A stretch of DNA of 64,000 nt from assembly GCA_016930695.1 (NCBI GenBank), contig JAFGGD010000030.1, positions 182,321-246,320 on the forward strand, in the 5' to 3' direction. Each line of letters opens with the position of its first letter. Position 1 is the stretch's first letter. Of this stretch, positions 15,755-23,680 are shown one piece after another. Made by a program: the position numbers and the translations under genes. Under the pieces are notes generated by a model. That model ran no database searches. It was given only the letters and a program-made list of their open reading frames with translations, and was not told the origin of the DNA. The stretch is from Candidatus Eisenbacteria bacterium (GTDB lineage Bacteria > Orphanbacterota > Orphanbacteria > Orphanbacterales > Orphanbacteraceae).

Positions 15755-17137
15755 ATGGAGATCCTGATCGTCGACGACGAACCCAAGATGCAGAGTCTGA
15801 TCGCCCACGCTCTCGCGAAAGACGGCCACCGCACCGAGAGCGCCGGGTCGCTCCGTCGCGCCCTGGAGCTTCTGGACGAGATCGCGTTCGACGCCGTGAT
15901 CACCGACCTCAAGATGGAGACCGACGAGGCGGGGCTCGAGATCCTGGAAAGGGTCATGAAAACCGCGCCGGACACGGCGGTGATCCTGATCACCGGGTAC
16001 GCCACCATCGAGACGGGCGCGCGGGCGATCCGGAGCGGCGCCTACGACTATCTGATCAAGCCGGTCAAGATCGGCGACCTCCGCGAGCGGGTTCGTCAGA
16101 TCGAGAGGAAACGGACCGTCGGCGAGAAGAAAAACTCCGTGGAGGCGCCGGTGCGTCCTCTCGTCTTCGACGACATCGTGGTCGGATCCAACCCGAAGAT
16201 GCAAAGGGTCTACGAGATGCTCCCCCGCATCGTCGGAACCGGCTCCAACCTGCTGATCCGCGGCGAGAGCGGCACCGGCAAGGAGGTGATCGCCCGGGCG
16301 ATCCACCGGGCGAGCCCGCGCAAGGGCGGCCCCTTCGTGGAGGTCAATTGCGCCGCCCTGGTCGACACGCTTCTGGAAAGCGAGCTCTTCGGCATCGAGA
16401 AGCGGGTGGCCACGGGCGTGGACCGCCGGGAAGGGAAGTTCGAGCAGGCTTCCGGCGGCACCCTTTTTCTGGACGAGATCGGCGACATGAGCCTCGCCAC
16501 GCAGGCGAAGGTGCTCCGGGCGATGCAGTCCCACCGGATCGAGCGGGTGGGGGGCAAGGAAATGGTCGACGTGGACGTGCGCATCCTTGCCGCCACCAAC
16601 GTGAACCTCGAAGAGGCGGTGCGGGAGGGACGCTTCCGGGAGGACCTCTTCTACCGGTTGAACGTGATCACCGTGGAGATCCCTCCACTGCGCGAGAGGC
16701 GCGAGGACATCCCCCATTTCGTGGAGCACTTCCTCAGACGCTTCAACGCGGAGTTCTCCAAACCGATCGAGGGGATCGACGAAGAGGCGATGGACGCGCT
16801 CCGCTCCTACTCCTGGCCGGGGAACGTACGGGAGCTGGAGAACACCATCGAGCGGGCATTCCTGATGAGCCGGGACGCGATGATCCGCGCCGAGGATCTG
16901 CCCGAGAAGATCCGAGGCGCGGCGCCCTCCCGCGAATCCTTCGCCTTCCGGCTCCCCGACGAGGGAATCGATCTGGAGCAGGTGGAGAGAGAGTTTATCC
17001 TTCAAGCACTGGAGAAGACCGGCGGCAACCGGACGCGGGCCGCGGAGCTTCTCGGGCTGACCAGGCGGATCCTCGGATACAGGCTGGACAAGTACCGGAT
17101 CCGGGGGGACGAGGACCCCAAGAACCGGAAGGGGTGA
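15755..17137 (+). CDS. NtrC-family response regulator lacking GAFTGA
   Basis: A 460-residue regulator: receiver domain 1-120 (acidic pair D7-D8, phospho-acceptor D51, T80, K102), AAA+ domain about 140-375 (GESGTGKE near 169, FLDEIGD, LRERREDIP), and a C-terminal Fis-type HTH (GGNRTRAAELLGLTRRILGYRL). Where sigma-54 activators carry GAFTGA this protein has FGIEKRVATGVDRREGKF, so the sigma-54-contacting loop is replaced. Homologues with this version exist and are thought not to activate sigma-54 in the usual way; that is from memory. GGGAGG precedes the ATG. It is cotranscribed with the kinase and a secreted helical protein 4 nt later. Confidence 0.9.
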   Translation: MEILIVDDEPKMQSLIAHALAKDGHRTESAGSLRRALELLDEIAFDAVITDLKMETDEAGLEILERVMKTAPDTAVILITGYATIETGARAIRSGAYDYLIKPVKIGDLRERVRQIERKRTVGEKKNSVEAPVRPLVFDDIVVGSNPKMQRVYEMLPRIVGTGSNLLIRGESGTGKEVIARAIHRASPRKGGPFVEVNCAALVDTLLESELFGIEKRVATGVDRREGKFEQASGGTLFLDEIGDMSLATQAKVLRAMQSHRIERVGGKEMVDVDVRILAATNVNLEEAVREGRFREDLFYRLNVITVEIPPLRERREDIPHFVEHFLRRFNAEFSKPIEGIDEEAMDALRSYSWPGNVRELENTIERAFLMSRDAMIRAEDLPEKIRGAAPSRESFAFRLPDEGIDLEQVEREFILQALEKTGGNRTRAAELLGLTRRILGYRLDKYRIRGDEDPKNRKG

Positions 17138-17141
17138 TCCC

Positions 17142-17972
17142 GTGAGGACGCGCGGGGAAGGCAAGAACCGGAGAAGGACGGTGGCGGCGCTCCTGTTCGC
17201 GGCGCTGTTCGCGGCGCTTCCCGGCCCGGTCCTCGCGGCGCCGGATGAGGAGCCGGAAACGCAGGTCCTCGCCGGTGTCTCCCTCGAGAACCTTTCCCCC
17301 GAGGAGCGCGAAAGAATCGTTCTCGCGGCGCGCAAGCTGATCCGGATCCACGGAACCGTCGGTGATCCGTCCCGGGGCGAGGTCCGCTCCTATCTCGACG
17401 CGGTGGAGGAACTCGCCCGTTTCCTGAAGAGAGAAACCATCGAGACCCGCCGCCGTCTCCTCCAAGAGGCGCGGGCGCTTTTCGAGATGGTGGACCGCCG
17501 TTGGATCGACAACGCCTTCCAGGCGAGCCGCAACGACAACGCCCCCATGCCGCAGGCGGCGTCGCCGAAGTTGGCGGATCAAACGATTCTCCTCCGGCGG
17601 ATCGGCGAACTGCTCAAGGAAGAACAGGCGATTCCGGCCCGCCAGAAAGCGCTCGAGGCCGGGGCGGACCGGCGTTATCGGAACCTGCTCCGCCTCACGG
17701 AGGAGGGGCGGAGCGTTTTCGAATCGATCGACCATCCCGGCGCCCGCGTCGCTCTTCTCCCCTTCGCGGACGATCTGAGCCGGCAATTCGAACAGGAAGT
17801 GCGCCCCGCCCACGAAAGGCAGCTCGATCTGCTCATGCTGTACCGGAAGGTCCTACAGTCCGACGGAGCGGACCGCCGGGACGTGTTCCTCCGCGAATAC
17901 CGCACCTACGCCTCCAAGGTCCGCGTCCTCGCGCAGAGAATCGCCGCGACGAACTCCGGAGATGGGGATTGA
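17142..17972 (+). CDS. Exported helical protein downstream of the two-component pair
   Basis: A 276-residue protein with a signal peptide: basic N-terminus, alanine-rich core at about 14-32 and cleavage near VLAAPD. The mature part is almost wholly predicted helix, rich in Arg, Glu and Leu with heptad-like stretches (SPEERERIVLAARKLI, ELARFLKRETIETRRRLL), so coiled coils are likely. GTG start 4 nt after the regulator, with AGGGGTGA as ribosome-binding site. No family is recognised. Its position as the third gene of a kinase-regulator operon suggests a periplasmic accessory or an output of the system. Codon use resembles its neighbours. Confidence 0.65.
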   Translation: MRTRGEGKNRRRTVAALLFAALFAALPGPVLAAPDEEPETQVLAGVSLENLSPEERERIVLAARKLIRIHGTVGDPSRGEVRSYLDAVEELARFLKRETIETRRRLLQEARALFEMVDRRWIDNAFQASRNDNAPMPQAASPKLADQTILLRRIGELLKEEQAIPARQKALEAGADRRYRNLLRLTEEGRSVFESIDHPGARVALLPFADDLSRQFEQEVRPAHERQLDLLMLYRKVLQSDGADRRDVFLREYRTYASKVRVLAQRIAATNSGDGD

Positions 17973-17998
17973 CGGGGCGCGCACCCCTCTTCTAGACT
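17969..17998 (+). promoter_or_regulatory. Promoter overlapping the preceding stop codon
   Basis: TTGACG (17969-17974), 18 bp, TAGACT (17993-17998). The -35 overlaps the stop of the exported helical protein. Transcription would start near 18005, 22 nt before the small membrane protein at 18027. Confidence 0.6.
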
Positions 17999-18026
17999 AT
18001 TTCCATCCTTACGGAGGAGAACAGAG

Positions 18027-18188
18027 GTGGCCAAGACGAAGAAAAAAGGGGAGAAAAAACCCGCGGCGGAGAATGAGAAGACCCGTCCCCGCGAGGACGC
18101 GGACGAAATCGATTTTCCGACGGTGGTTTGGTCCCTCGTCATACTCGCCGTGCTCGTGTTGATTCATCGCCTCGTTTGGGGCGGCTAG
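18027..18188 (+). CDS. Small membrane protein with a charged N-terminus, 53 aa
   Basis: The first 27 residues are highly charged (AKTKKKGEKK and later acidic DADEID); a single hydrophobic helix (VVWSLVILAVLVLIHRLVW, about 33-51) ends the protein. The start is GTG at 18027 after ACGGAGGAGAAC, and its own promoter lies upstream. It ends 12 nt before the TPR lipoprotein. The layout, a cytoplasmic charged tail with a C-terminal anchor, is seen in many tiny membrane proteins; no family is recognised. Confidence 0.55.
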   Translation: MAKTKKKGEKKPAAENEKTRPREDADEIDFPTVVWSLVILAVLVLIHRLVWGG

Positions 18189-18200
18189 GAGCGGACTCGC

Positions 18201-18938
18201 ATGATGCGGATCGCCGGTGTCGGGATCCTTCTCGCGTCGCTTTTCTTGGCGGCGGGTTGCGGCAAATCGTCTTCATTCGACAAGCGGAAAGAGCGCGCCG
18301 TCGAAGAGTTCCGCGCGGGCCGTTTCGCGGAAGCGGCGGAGACGCTCGACTCCCTCGCCCGCACGGACTCCCGCGATTTCGACGTCCGCTACTACCTCGC
18401 CCGCAGCCTCGAGGAATCGGGCCGCTTCGCCGAAGCCCTCGAAGAGTGGAACGCCGTTCTGATCCTCCGCCCCCAGCTGGTGGAGGCGCACTACCGCCGG
18501 GGGATCTGCCTCATCACCCTCGAACGGATCGACGATGCGATCGCCGCCTGGAGCCGAGCCGCGGAAATGGACCCGACCTATCACCGCGCCTACTACAACC
18601 TGGGGCGGGCCTACGAACAAAAAGAGGATTGGGACAACGCGGTCCGGTTCTATCTGAAAGCGATCGAAGCGGACTCCACCTTCACCGCCGCCTACATCAA
18701 CCTCGGCTTCCTGCTTCAACGGGCGGACCAGCTGGAGTCGGCGCTCGATCTGTTCGATTCCGCCATACGACTCGATCCCGACTTTCAGCCTCCCTACATG
18801 AATCGAATTCAGATCCTGCTCGCCTTGGGTAGGGAGGAGGAAGCGGCGGAGAGCATTCGAGGGTTTCTTTCGACCCACACTCCCGAGCCCGCCCTCACCG
18901 ATTCGCTCCACATGCTTCTCGAAGCGATCGAGAGATAA
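18201..18938 (+). CDS. TPR-repeat lipoprotein
   Basis: A 245-residue envelope protein. The N-terminus is a lipoprotein signal peptide with lipobox LAAGC (Cys about 20). The mature part is a run of about five TPR units (for example YYLARSLEESGRFAEALEEW, YNLGRAYEQKEDWDNAVRFY, INLGFLLQRADQLESALDLF), a scaffold for protein contacts. It ends in a short helical tail. It follows the 53-aa membrane protein by 12 nt, so the two probably share the promoter at 17969. Partners are not evident; BamD-like or secretin-pilotin-like roles are possible but not supported by specific motifs. Confidence 0.82.
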   Translation: MMRIAGVGILLASLFLAAGCGKSSSFDKRKERAVEEFRAGRFAEAAETLDSLARTDSRDFDVRYYLARSLEESGRFAEALEEWNAVLILRPQLVEAHYRRGICLITLERIDDAIAAWSRAAEMDPTYHRAYYNLGRAYEQKEDWDNAVRFYLKAIEADSTFTAAYINLGFLLQRADQLESALDLFDSAIRLDPDFQPPYMNRIQILLALGREEEAAESIRGFLSTHTPEPALTDSLHMLLEAIER

Positions 18939-18941
18939 TCG

Positions 18942-18975
18942 GCCCCGGCCCCACCTCCCGGGCTGCGTTTTAGTG
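18942..18975 (+). terminator. Weak terminator after the TPR lipoprotein
   Basis: A GC-rich stem of about six pairs with bulges (GCCCCGG near 18945 with CCCGGGC near 18956), followed by TGCGTTTTAG. The T tract is short, so this is tentative. Confidence 0.35.
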
Positions 18976-19161
18976 TAATTTGTGCGCCATAGCACATCCC
19001 ATCTCGTCCCGCTCCTTTTCCTCTTTCAACCCTTCCTCGGGCGCGTCTTGCCCCGCCGAGGAGCGGCGCCCCACGGAAGGAACATCCCTCCTGCGATGGA
19101 TCCGTCCCGCCCACCCTCCCGAACAACACCGCTCCGCGCGCCACCGAGCCGAGCCTCTCCC

Positions 19162-19176
19162 TGGCACGATCCCTGC
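19162..19176 (+). promoter_or_regulatory. Sigma-54 promoter of the stand-alone activator
   Basis: TGGCACGATCCCTGC has GG (19163-19164), 10 bp and GC (19175-19176). The start would be near 19188, just before the GGAGGAAGGAGAGG ribosome-binding site, leaving a 16-nt leader to ATG 19204. This also argues against any upstream start for the activator. Confidence 0.72.
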
Positions 19177-19203
19177 AAACTCGAAAGCGGAGGAAGGAGA
19201 GGA

Positions 19204-20223
19204 ATGGACGGAGCGAAACGGATCGTCACCGGCGACCACGGAACGCGCGCCGTTCTCCGGGAGGCGGAAAGGATCGCTCCGGCCCCCGTGCCGGTGTTGC
19301 TGGAAGGGGAGAGCGGCACGGGCAAGGAGCTTCTCGCCAGACTGCTCCATGAGAGAAGCGGCCGCGCGGATCGTCCCTTCCTCGCCGTGAACTGCGCCGC
19401 CCTCTGTGAAAACCTGGCGGAGAGCGAGCTGTTCGGGCATGTGGCCGGGGCCTTCACCGGCGCGCTCCGGGAACGACGCGGCCTCTTCGAGGAAACCGAC
19501 GGCGGATCCCTCTTCCTGGACGAGATCGGCGACCTCGCGCCCCCCCTGCAGGCGAAACTGCTCCGCGTTCTGCAGGAGGGGACCATCCGCCGTGTGGGGG
19601 AGTGCGTTCCCCGCCCGGTCCGCTTCCGCCTGATCGCCGCGACCCACCGCGACCTCCGAATGGAGAGAGACCGCGGCCGCTTCCGAGAGGATCTTTTCTA
19701 CCGCGTGCATGTCGTCACCCTGCGCCTGCCGCCGCTCCGGGAGCGATCGGGAGACGTGGCGCGCCTGGCGCGTTACTTCCTCGCGGTCCACGCCGCGCGT
19801 CTCGGCCGGCCGATCGCCGGCATCGACGACGAAGCCCTTCGCCTCTTGGAACGGTACCGGTGGCCCGGCAACGTGAGAGAGCTGGAGAACGAGATGCAGA
19901 GAGTGGTCGCGCTCACCGAGGAAGGGGGGTGGATCGGCCCGGGCCGCCTGTCCGACACGGTTCGGATCGGCGCGGGCGAAGAGGAATACGAACCGAAAAC
20001 ATTGCAGGAGAAAATCGACCGGATGGAGAAGAGGGAGATTCTGCGCGCCCTCCGCCGCCTGAGCGGCAACAAAACGCGCGCCGCCCGGGAGCTGGGCCTC
20101 TCGCGCCAAGGGTTGAAGAATAAACTGCTCCGACACGGAATCACCGTCGACGGGCCGCACGCCAACGGCCTCTGGGCCGCGGAACCGCTGCCGGACGAGG
20201 TGGCGGGGGCGGGAGGGAGTTAA
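19204..20223 (+). CDS. Stand-alone sigma-54 activator (PspF-like)
   Basis: A 339-residue protein that is nearly all AAA+ plus HTH. Walker A GESGTGKE is at about 34-41, the sigma-54-contacting loop is canonical GAFTGA (about 82-87), Walker B is FLDEIGD, and LRERSGDVARLARYF and WPGNVRELENE follow. The Fis-type HTH (NKTRAARELGLSRQGLKNKL) lies near 290-310, ending in a short unstructured tail. There is no N-terminal sensor, so like PspF it may be held in check by another protein. A sigma-54 promoter overlaps its leader, so it may activate itself. The ATG at 19204 is chosen from this promoter and the ribosome-binding site. Confidence 0.9.
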   Translation: MDGAKRIVTGDHGTRAVLREAERIAPAPVPVLLEGESGTGKELLARLLHERSGRADRPFLAVNCAALCENLAESELFGHVAGAFTGALRERRGLFEETDGGSLFLDEIGDLAPPLQAKLLRVLQEGTIRRVGECVPRPVRFRLIAATHRDLRMERDRGRFREDLFYRVHVVTLRLPPLRERSGDVARLARYFLAVHAARLGRPIAGIDDEALRLLERYRWPGNVRELENEMQRVVALTEEGGWIGPGRLSDTVRIGAGEEEYEPKTLQEKIDRMEKREILRALRRLSGNKTRAARELGLSRQGLKNKLLRHGITVDGPHANGLWAAEPLPDEVAGAGGS

Positions 20224-20232
20224 GCGCTCCGC

Positions 20233-20261
20233 TTGCGAAGCCGGCGCGGAACGTCTACGAT
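20233..20261 (+). promoter_or_regulatory. Promoter of the PHP-domain gene
   Basis: TTGCGA (20233-20238), 17 bp, TACGAT (20256-20261). The start would be near 20268, about 31 nt before ATG 20299. The same pair of boxes with the same spacing precedes the ECF sigma gene (33282-33310). Confidence 0.6.
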
Positions 20262-20298
20262 TCGATCATCGGTCTTTTCCCTATCCGGAGCGGTTTTC

Positions 20299-22245
20299 AT
20301 GGACGAAGGAGGCGAGCGAGGAGAATGGAGGGCGCGGGTGCGAGGGCGCTTCCCGCTCATCGCGCTCGGCGCCGCGGCGATCGTCGCGGGCGTATGGATC
20401 TTCGTCGCGCTCCGCGGCGCAAGCGAGGGACCGAAGCGTCCTTCCGGTTTCGGGGACGGCGGCGGATCCGCGTCGATCGAACCGGCCGCGCCCGCGGCGT
20501 GCGGCTCCCCCGGAACCTGGACCATCCGATACGTCGCCGGTCCCGAGGGAATCGGTGCGGGTGGCGGGGTGGTGGTCCACTTTCCTCTCTTCTGGGAGTG
20601 GAGCCCGCCGCAGACCGCCTCGCCCGAGATGGCGGGATACGTGACCGCCGTATGCGCATCCGACGGAGCGGTGATCGACTTCTACGCCGATCACGAGCAG
20701 CACTATGTGATGGTCCAGGTGACCGAAGGGGAACTCGTCCACGGCGACACGGTAACCGTCGTGTACGGCGACACCCTCGGCGGCGCCCATCCGGAGGGGC
20801 GCGCCCGAGCCGATTCCTATGCCGAGAGGGGGCAGGAGTTCCTCGTCAAGGTGGACGGCGACGGGGACCGCTTCTTCGCCGAAATCGGCGAATCGCCCCG
20901 AATCGACATTCTCCCGGGCGAAGCCGCCCGCCTTCTCCTCACGCTCCGTGGTGAAGCAGTGCGGAACGACTCCACGCGGGTCACCGTGGCCGCCCTCGAC
21001 CGCTTCGGCAACCGGGCCGTCCGCTACGAGGGGACGGTCCGCTTCTCCCACCGCTGGAACGTGCTCGGCCTTCCCGTGAGCTACACCTTCACGCCCGAGG
21101 ACGAGGGAGCGCACGTCTTTGTCGCCCGCTTCACGAGCCCCGGCCTGATCCGCCTGCGCGTGGTGGAGCAGGGAGGGACGATGGAGGGGATCTCCAACCC
21201 GATTCTGGTGCGCTCCTTCCGCGACGAGTCCCCCTACACGCTCCTCTGGGCGGACCTACACCAGCACTCCCGCCTCTCCGACGGTACGGGCGAGCCGGAG
21301 GATCTTTACCGATACGCGAGGGACGTCGCGAACCTGGACGCCGCCGCGATTACCGACCACGACCACCACGGACTCCGCCCCCTCGGCACGGCGGAATGGG
21401 AGTGGATCCGGCGGGTGAACGAGGAATTTCACGAGCCGGGCGTGTTCGTTCCCTTCCTCGCCTATGAGTGGACCAACTGGGTGTGGGGGCATCGCAACGT
21501 CTATTACCGTGGCGGCACGGGGGAACTCCTCTCCACCGCCGATCCGGCCACCGACACCCCCAACGAGCTTTGGGCGCGGCTCCCCGAGGGGGAAGCGATG
21601 ACCATCGCTCATCACACCGGCGGCGGTCCGATCGCCGTCGACTGGAGCGCGGCGCCGCCCGAACGCCTCGAACGGCTCGTGGAGATCAGCTCCGTTCACG
21701 GTTCCTCGGAGTGTCTCGGTTGTCCGGGGGAGATCTACAACCCCGTCTCCGGCTCCTTCGTTCGGGACGCGCTGGGCAGGGGCTACCACCTCGGATTCCT
21801 CGGCGGCGGGGACGGTCACATCGGCCATCCGGGGGTGAATTACGGAGAGAGCGGACCCGGTGGTATGGCGGGGATCTACGCCGCCGGCCGCACCCGCGAG
21901 GCGATCTGGGATGCCCTCCAGGCGCGCCGCGTCTACGCCACCACCGGTCCCCGGATCCTCCTGGACGTTCGACTCGGCGACCACCGGATGGGGGAGGAGA
22001 TCCCCGCGGAGACGCTCCCGGAAAGGCTCATCTTCCATGTGTCGGTCTGCGGGACCGGCGAGCTGGACAGGGCGGAGCTGATCCGTGACGGAGCGGTCGT
22101 GGACACACTTTACGGCGAGGCGAACAAGCTCGACGGGGATATGACCGCCGAGGCGCCGGGTGAGAACACCGCTTTCTACTACGTCCGTGTCTCCCAGATG
22201 GACGGCGCACTCGCCTGGTCGAGCCCGATCTGGGTCGTCCCCTGA
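20299..22245 (+). CDS. Membrane-anchored PHP-domain (CehA/DUF3604-like) protein
   Basis: A 648-residue protein. A single hydrophobic helix at about 17-36 after a basic stretch makes it a type II anchored or exported protein. Residues about 75-310 are beta-rich, with an Ig-like look. The catalytic-type PHP domain starts at DLHQHSRLSDGTG (about 318) and continues with ITDHDHHGL, AYEWTNW, IAHHTGGG and GGGDGHIGHPG, keeping the His/Asp set for metal binding. A beta domain closes the protein. Related proteins (CehA, DUF3604) hydrolyse esters or phosphoesters, or are uncharacterised. ATG 20299 is chosen because the promoter start lies downstream of any earlier codon and GGAG precedes it. Confidence 0.82.
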   Translation: MDEGGERGEWRARVRGRFPLIALGAAAIVAGVWIFVALRGASEGPKRPSGFGDGGGSASIEPAAPAACGSPGTWTIRYVAGPEGIGAGGGVVVHFPLFWEWSPPQTASPEMAGYVTAVCASDGAVIDFYADHEQHYVMVQVTEGELVHGDTVTVVYGDTLGGAHPEGRARADSYAERGQEFLVKVDGDGDRFFAEIGESPRIDILPGEAARLLLTLRGEAVRNDSTRVTVAALDRFGNRAVRYEGTVRFSHRWNVLGLPVSYTFTPEDEGAHVFVARFTSPGLIRLRVVEQGGTMEGISNPILVRSFRDESPYTLLWADLHQHSRLSDGTGEPEDLYRYARDVANLDAAAITDHDHHGLRPLGTAEWEWIRRVNEEFHEPGVFVPFLAYEWTNWVWGHRNVYYRGGTGELLSTADPATDTPNELWARLPEGEAMTIAHHTGGGPIAVDWSAAPPERLERLVEISSVHGSSECLGCPGEIYNPVSGSFVRDALGRGYHLGFLGGGDGHIGHPGVNYGESGPGGMAGIYAAGRTREAIWDALQARRVYATTGPRILLDVRLGDHRMGEEIPAETLPERLIFHVSVCGTGELDRAELIRDGAVVDTLYGEANKLDGDMTAEAPGENTAFYYVRVSQMDGALAWSSPIWVVP

Positions 22246-22246
22246 T

Positions 22247-22262
22247 CGGGACGCCTCTTGCA
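22247..22262 (+). promoter_or_regulatory. Possible first sigma-54 promoter upstream of the nuclease-like gene
   Basis: CGGGACGCCTCTTGCA just after the PHP stop keeps GG-N10-GC spacing and TTGCA at -12, but has G in place of C and C in place of T at -24. It may be a second, weaker start for the gene at 22447. Confidence 0.4.
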
Positions 22263-22387
22263 GTATGATCCGCGCCGGCGCCGGATCGTTGCATTCGGCG
22301 AGGGTGTCCTTACGCATCCGGGCCAACGCCGCAACCATAACCTCAAACATTACAACGCGATAAGAAACACCGCCCGGCACGCCGGGT

Positions 22388-22402
22388 TGGTACGAACCTT
22401 GC
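22388..22402 (+). promoter_or_regulatory. Sigma-54 promoter of the nuclease-like gene
   Basis: TGGTACGAACCTTGC: GG at 22389-22390, ten bases, GC at 22401-22402. The start near 22413 gives a 34-nt leader containing GGGAGG before GTG 22447. Confidence 0.72.
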
Positions 22403-22446
22403 GGAATCAAAGGTGGGCCCATTCGGGTCCAGGGAGGTACGGAGGA

Positions 22447-23628
22447 GTGTCACTGTACGCAGCGGAAGCTCACGCGCGCACCACCCGGGAGGAGGTCCTC
22501 CTCTCCCGCCTTTTCGGAACCCTGGAAATCGTGGACCGGGAAGCTTATCTCGGCGAGATCCTCCGCCAGGCGAAGGTGGAGATCCCCGCCCGAGAGATCG
22601 CCTCCACGCAGATCCAGTTTTGGCCGGAACTGGGCCACGGTAGTCCCGACGTGATTCTGGAGAGCGACAGCCTGCTCCTCTTCGTGGTCGGCTGGGATCC
22701 GGGGAGGTTCGACAAGCGCAAGCTGCACCTCCTCGTGGAAAACGGCTGGAAGCTCTCGCCCCGATTCAACCTCCTTCTGATCAGCGACGGGAACGCCGCG
22801 CCGCCGGAGGTGGAGGAGTTGAACCAAGACCTCCCCGGCCACCGCGAGGCGCCCTTCCGCTGGGTCGGTTGGAGATCGATCTACAGAACCCTCTACCAGA
22901 GCCTGCGGGAGCGTAAAGAGGAAGCCCCTGCGAAGGAACTGGTGAACGACCTTCTCGGCCTTCTCGCCGCCGAGGGGCGCGCCCCCTTCATCGGCTTCCA
23001 CGACGCCGTCCTGCGCGACTACCGGGAGAGCCTCCCCGCCATCGACCGCCTGCAGACTTCGGTCCGCCTCCTCCTCTCCGATCTGGAGCGCCACCTCCAG
23101 GGGAGCGGCATTCAGCGGATCTCCCCCCGGGACGGCAAGGACGAGGATATGCCCTGGCAGGCGCCCCGCGTCCTTCACCAGGAGTACGCCGACGAGTCGT
23201 GGGACCCGCGCCTCCTCTCGGTCGGAGGACTCTTCCTTCGCGTCGATTACGTGGTGGGCGAGGTCCGGGTCGGATTCAAGAGCAACCTGCACGACCCTTC
23301 CGCCAAGGCGTTGCTCGTGGAGGGACGAAGCCGGATCGCCGAGGACCTTCACGAAAAGGAGGAGATCCTTCTCCGACTCGTCGGCGAAGAGGGGAAGGAG
23401 GAGCCCTGCAAGGACGCCTCCCTACTCGCCCGGTTGGAAACGCTGAACGGCGCGGCCAGCATCAACGGCGTGGAGCTTCTCTCCGTTTTCGACGGAGCGC
23501 GGGACGACCTGGTCCCCTTCCTCGCCGAGAGCCTGACCACCTTCCGGGATCTGGCGGACTCGATCCCGCTTCTCCCGCTCCACCGTTACTCCGGCGAGAG
23601 CCCTTTCGTAATCGCCGGCGCGCGCTAG
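22447..23628 (+). CDS. Unknown protein with a degenerate nuclease-like segment, sigma-54 promoted
   Basis: A 393-residue soluble protein. Residues about 55-85 (ELGHGSPDVILESDSLLLFVVG) look like the beta-hairpin core of PD-(D/E)XK nucleases, where an Asp is followed by a hydrophobic strand carrying E-x-K. The D is present (PDVI), but the E-x-K is replaced by hydrophobic and Gly residues, so catalytic activity is doubtful. The remainder is alpha-helical with no named motif. GTG 22447 has GGGAGG and GGAGG just ahead and follows a good sigma-54 promoter. It stands alone, convergent with the flippase operon. I do not recognise the family; the nuclease resemblance is a pattern judgement. Confidence 0.6.
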   Translation: MSLYAAEAHARTTREEVLLSRLFGTLEIVDREAYLGEILRQAKVEIPAREIASTQIQFWPELGHGSPDVILESDSLLLFVVGWDPGRFDKRKLHLLVENGWKLSPRFNLLLISDGNAAPPEVEELNQDLPGHREAPFRWVGWRSIYRTLYQSLRERKEEAPAKELVNDLLGLLAAEGRAPFIGFHDAVLRDYRESLPAIDRLQTSVRLLLSDLERHLQGSGIQRISPRDGKDEDMPWQAPRVLHQEYADESWDPRLLSVGGLFLRVDYVVGEVRVGFKSNLHDPSAKALLVEGRSRIAEDLHEKEEILLRLVGEEGKEEPCKDASLLARLETLNGAASINGVELLSVFDGARDDLVPFLAESLTTFRDLADSIPLLPLHRYSGESPFVIAGAR

Positions 23629-23680
23629 ACGGACCGCGCCCGAGCGCCCCTCGGCCGCCCGATCGCCCCGATCGATTCTC

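Noticed and set aside
18982-19203. Upstream extension of the stand-alone activator
   Set aside because: A sigma-54 promoter and strong ribosome-binding site lie inside this stretch, and the extra residues have no domain character.
22258-22446. Upstream extension of the nuclease-like gene
   Set aside because: It would span the sigma-54 promoter at 22388; GTG 22447 has the ribosome-binding site.
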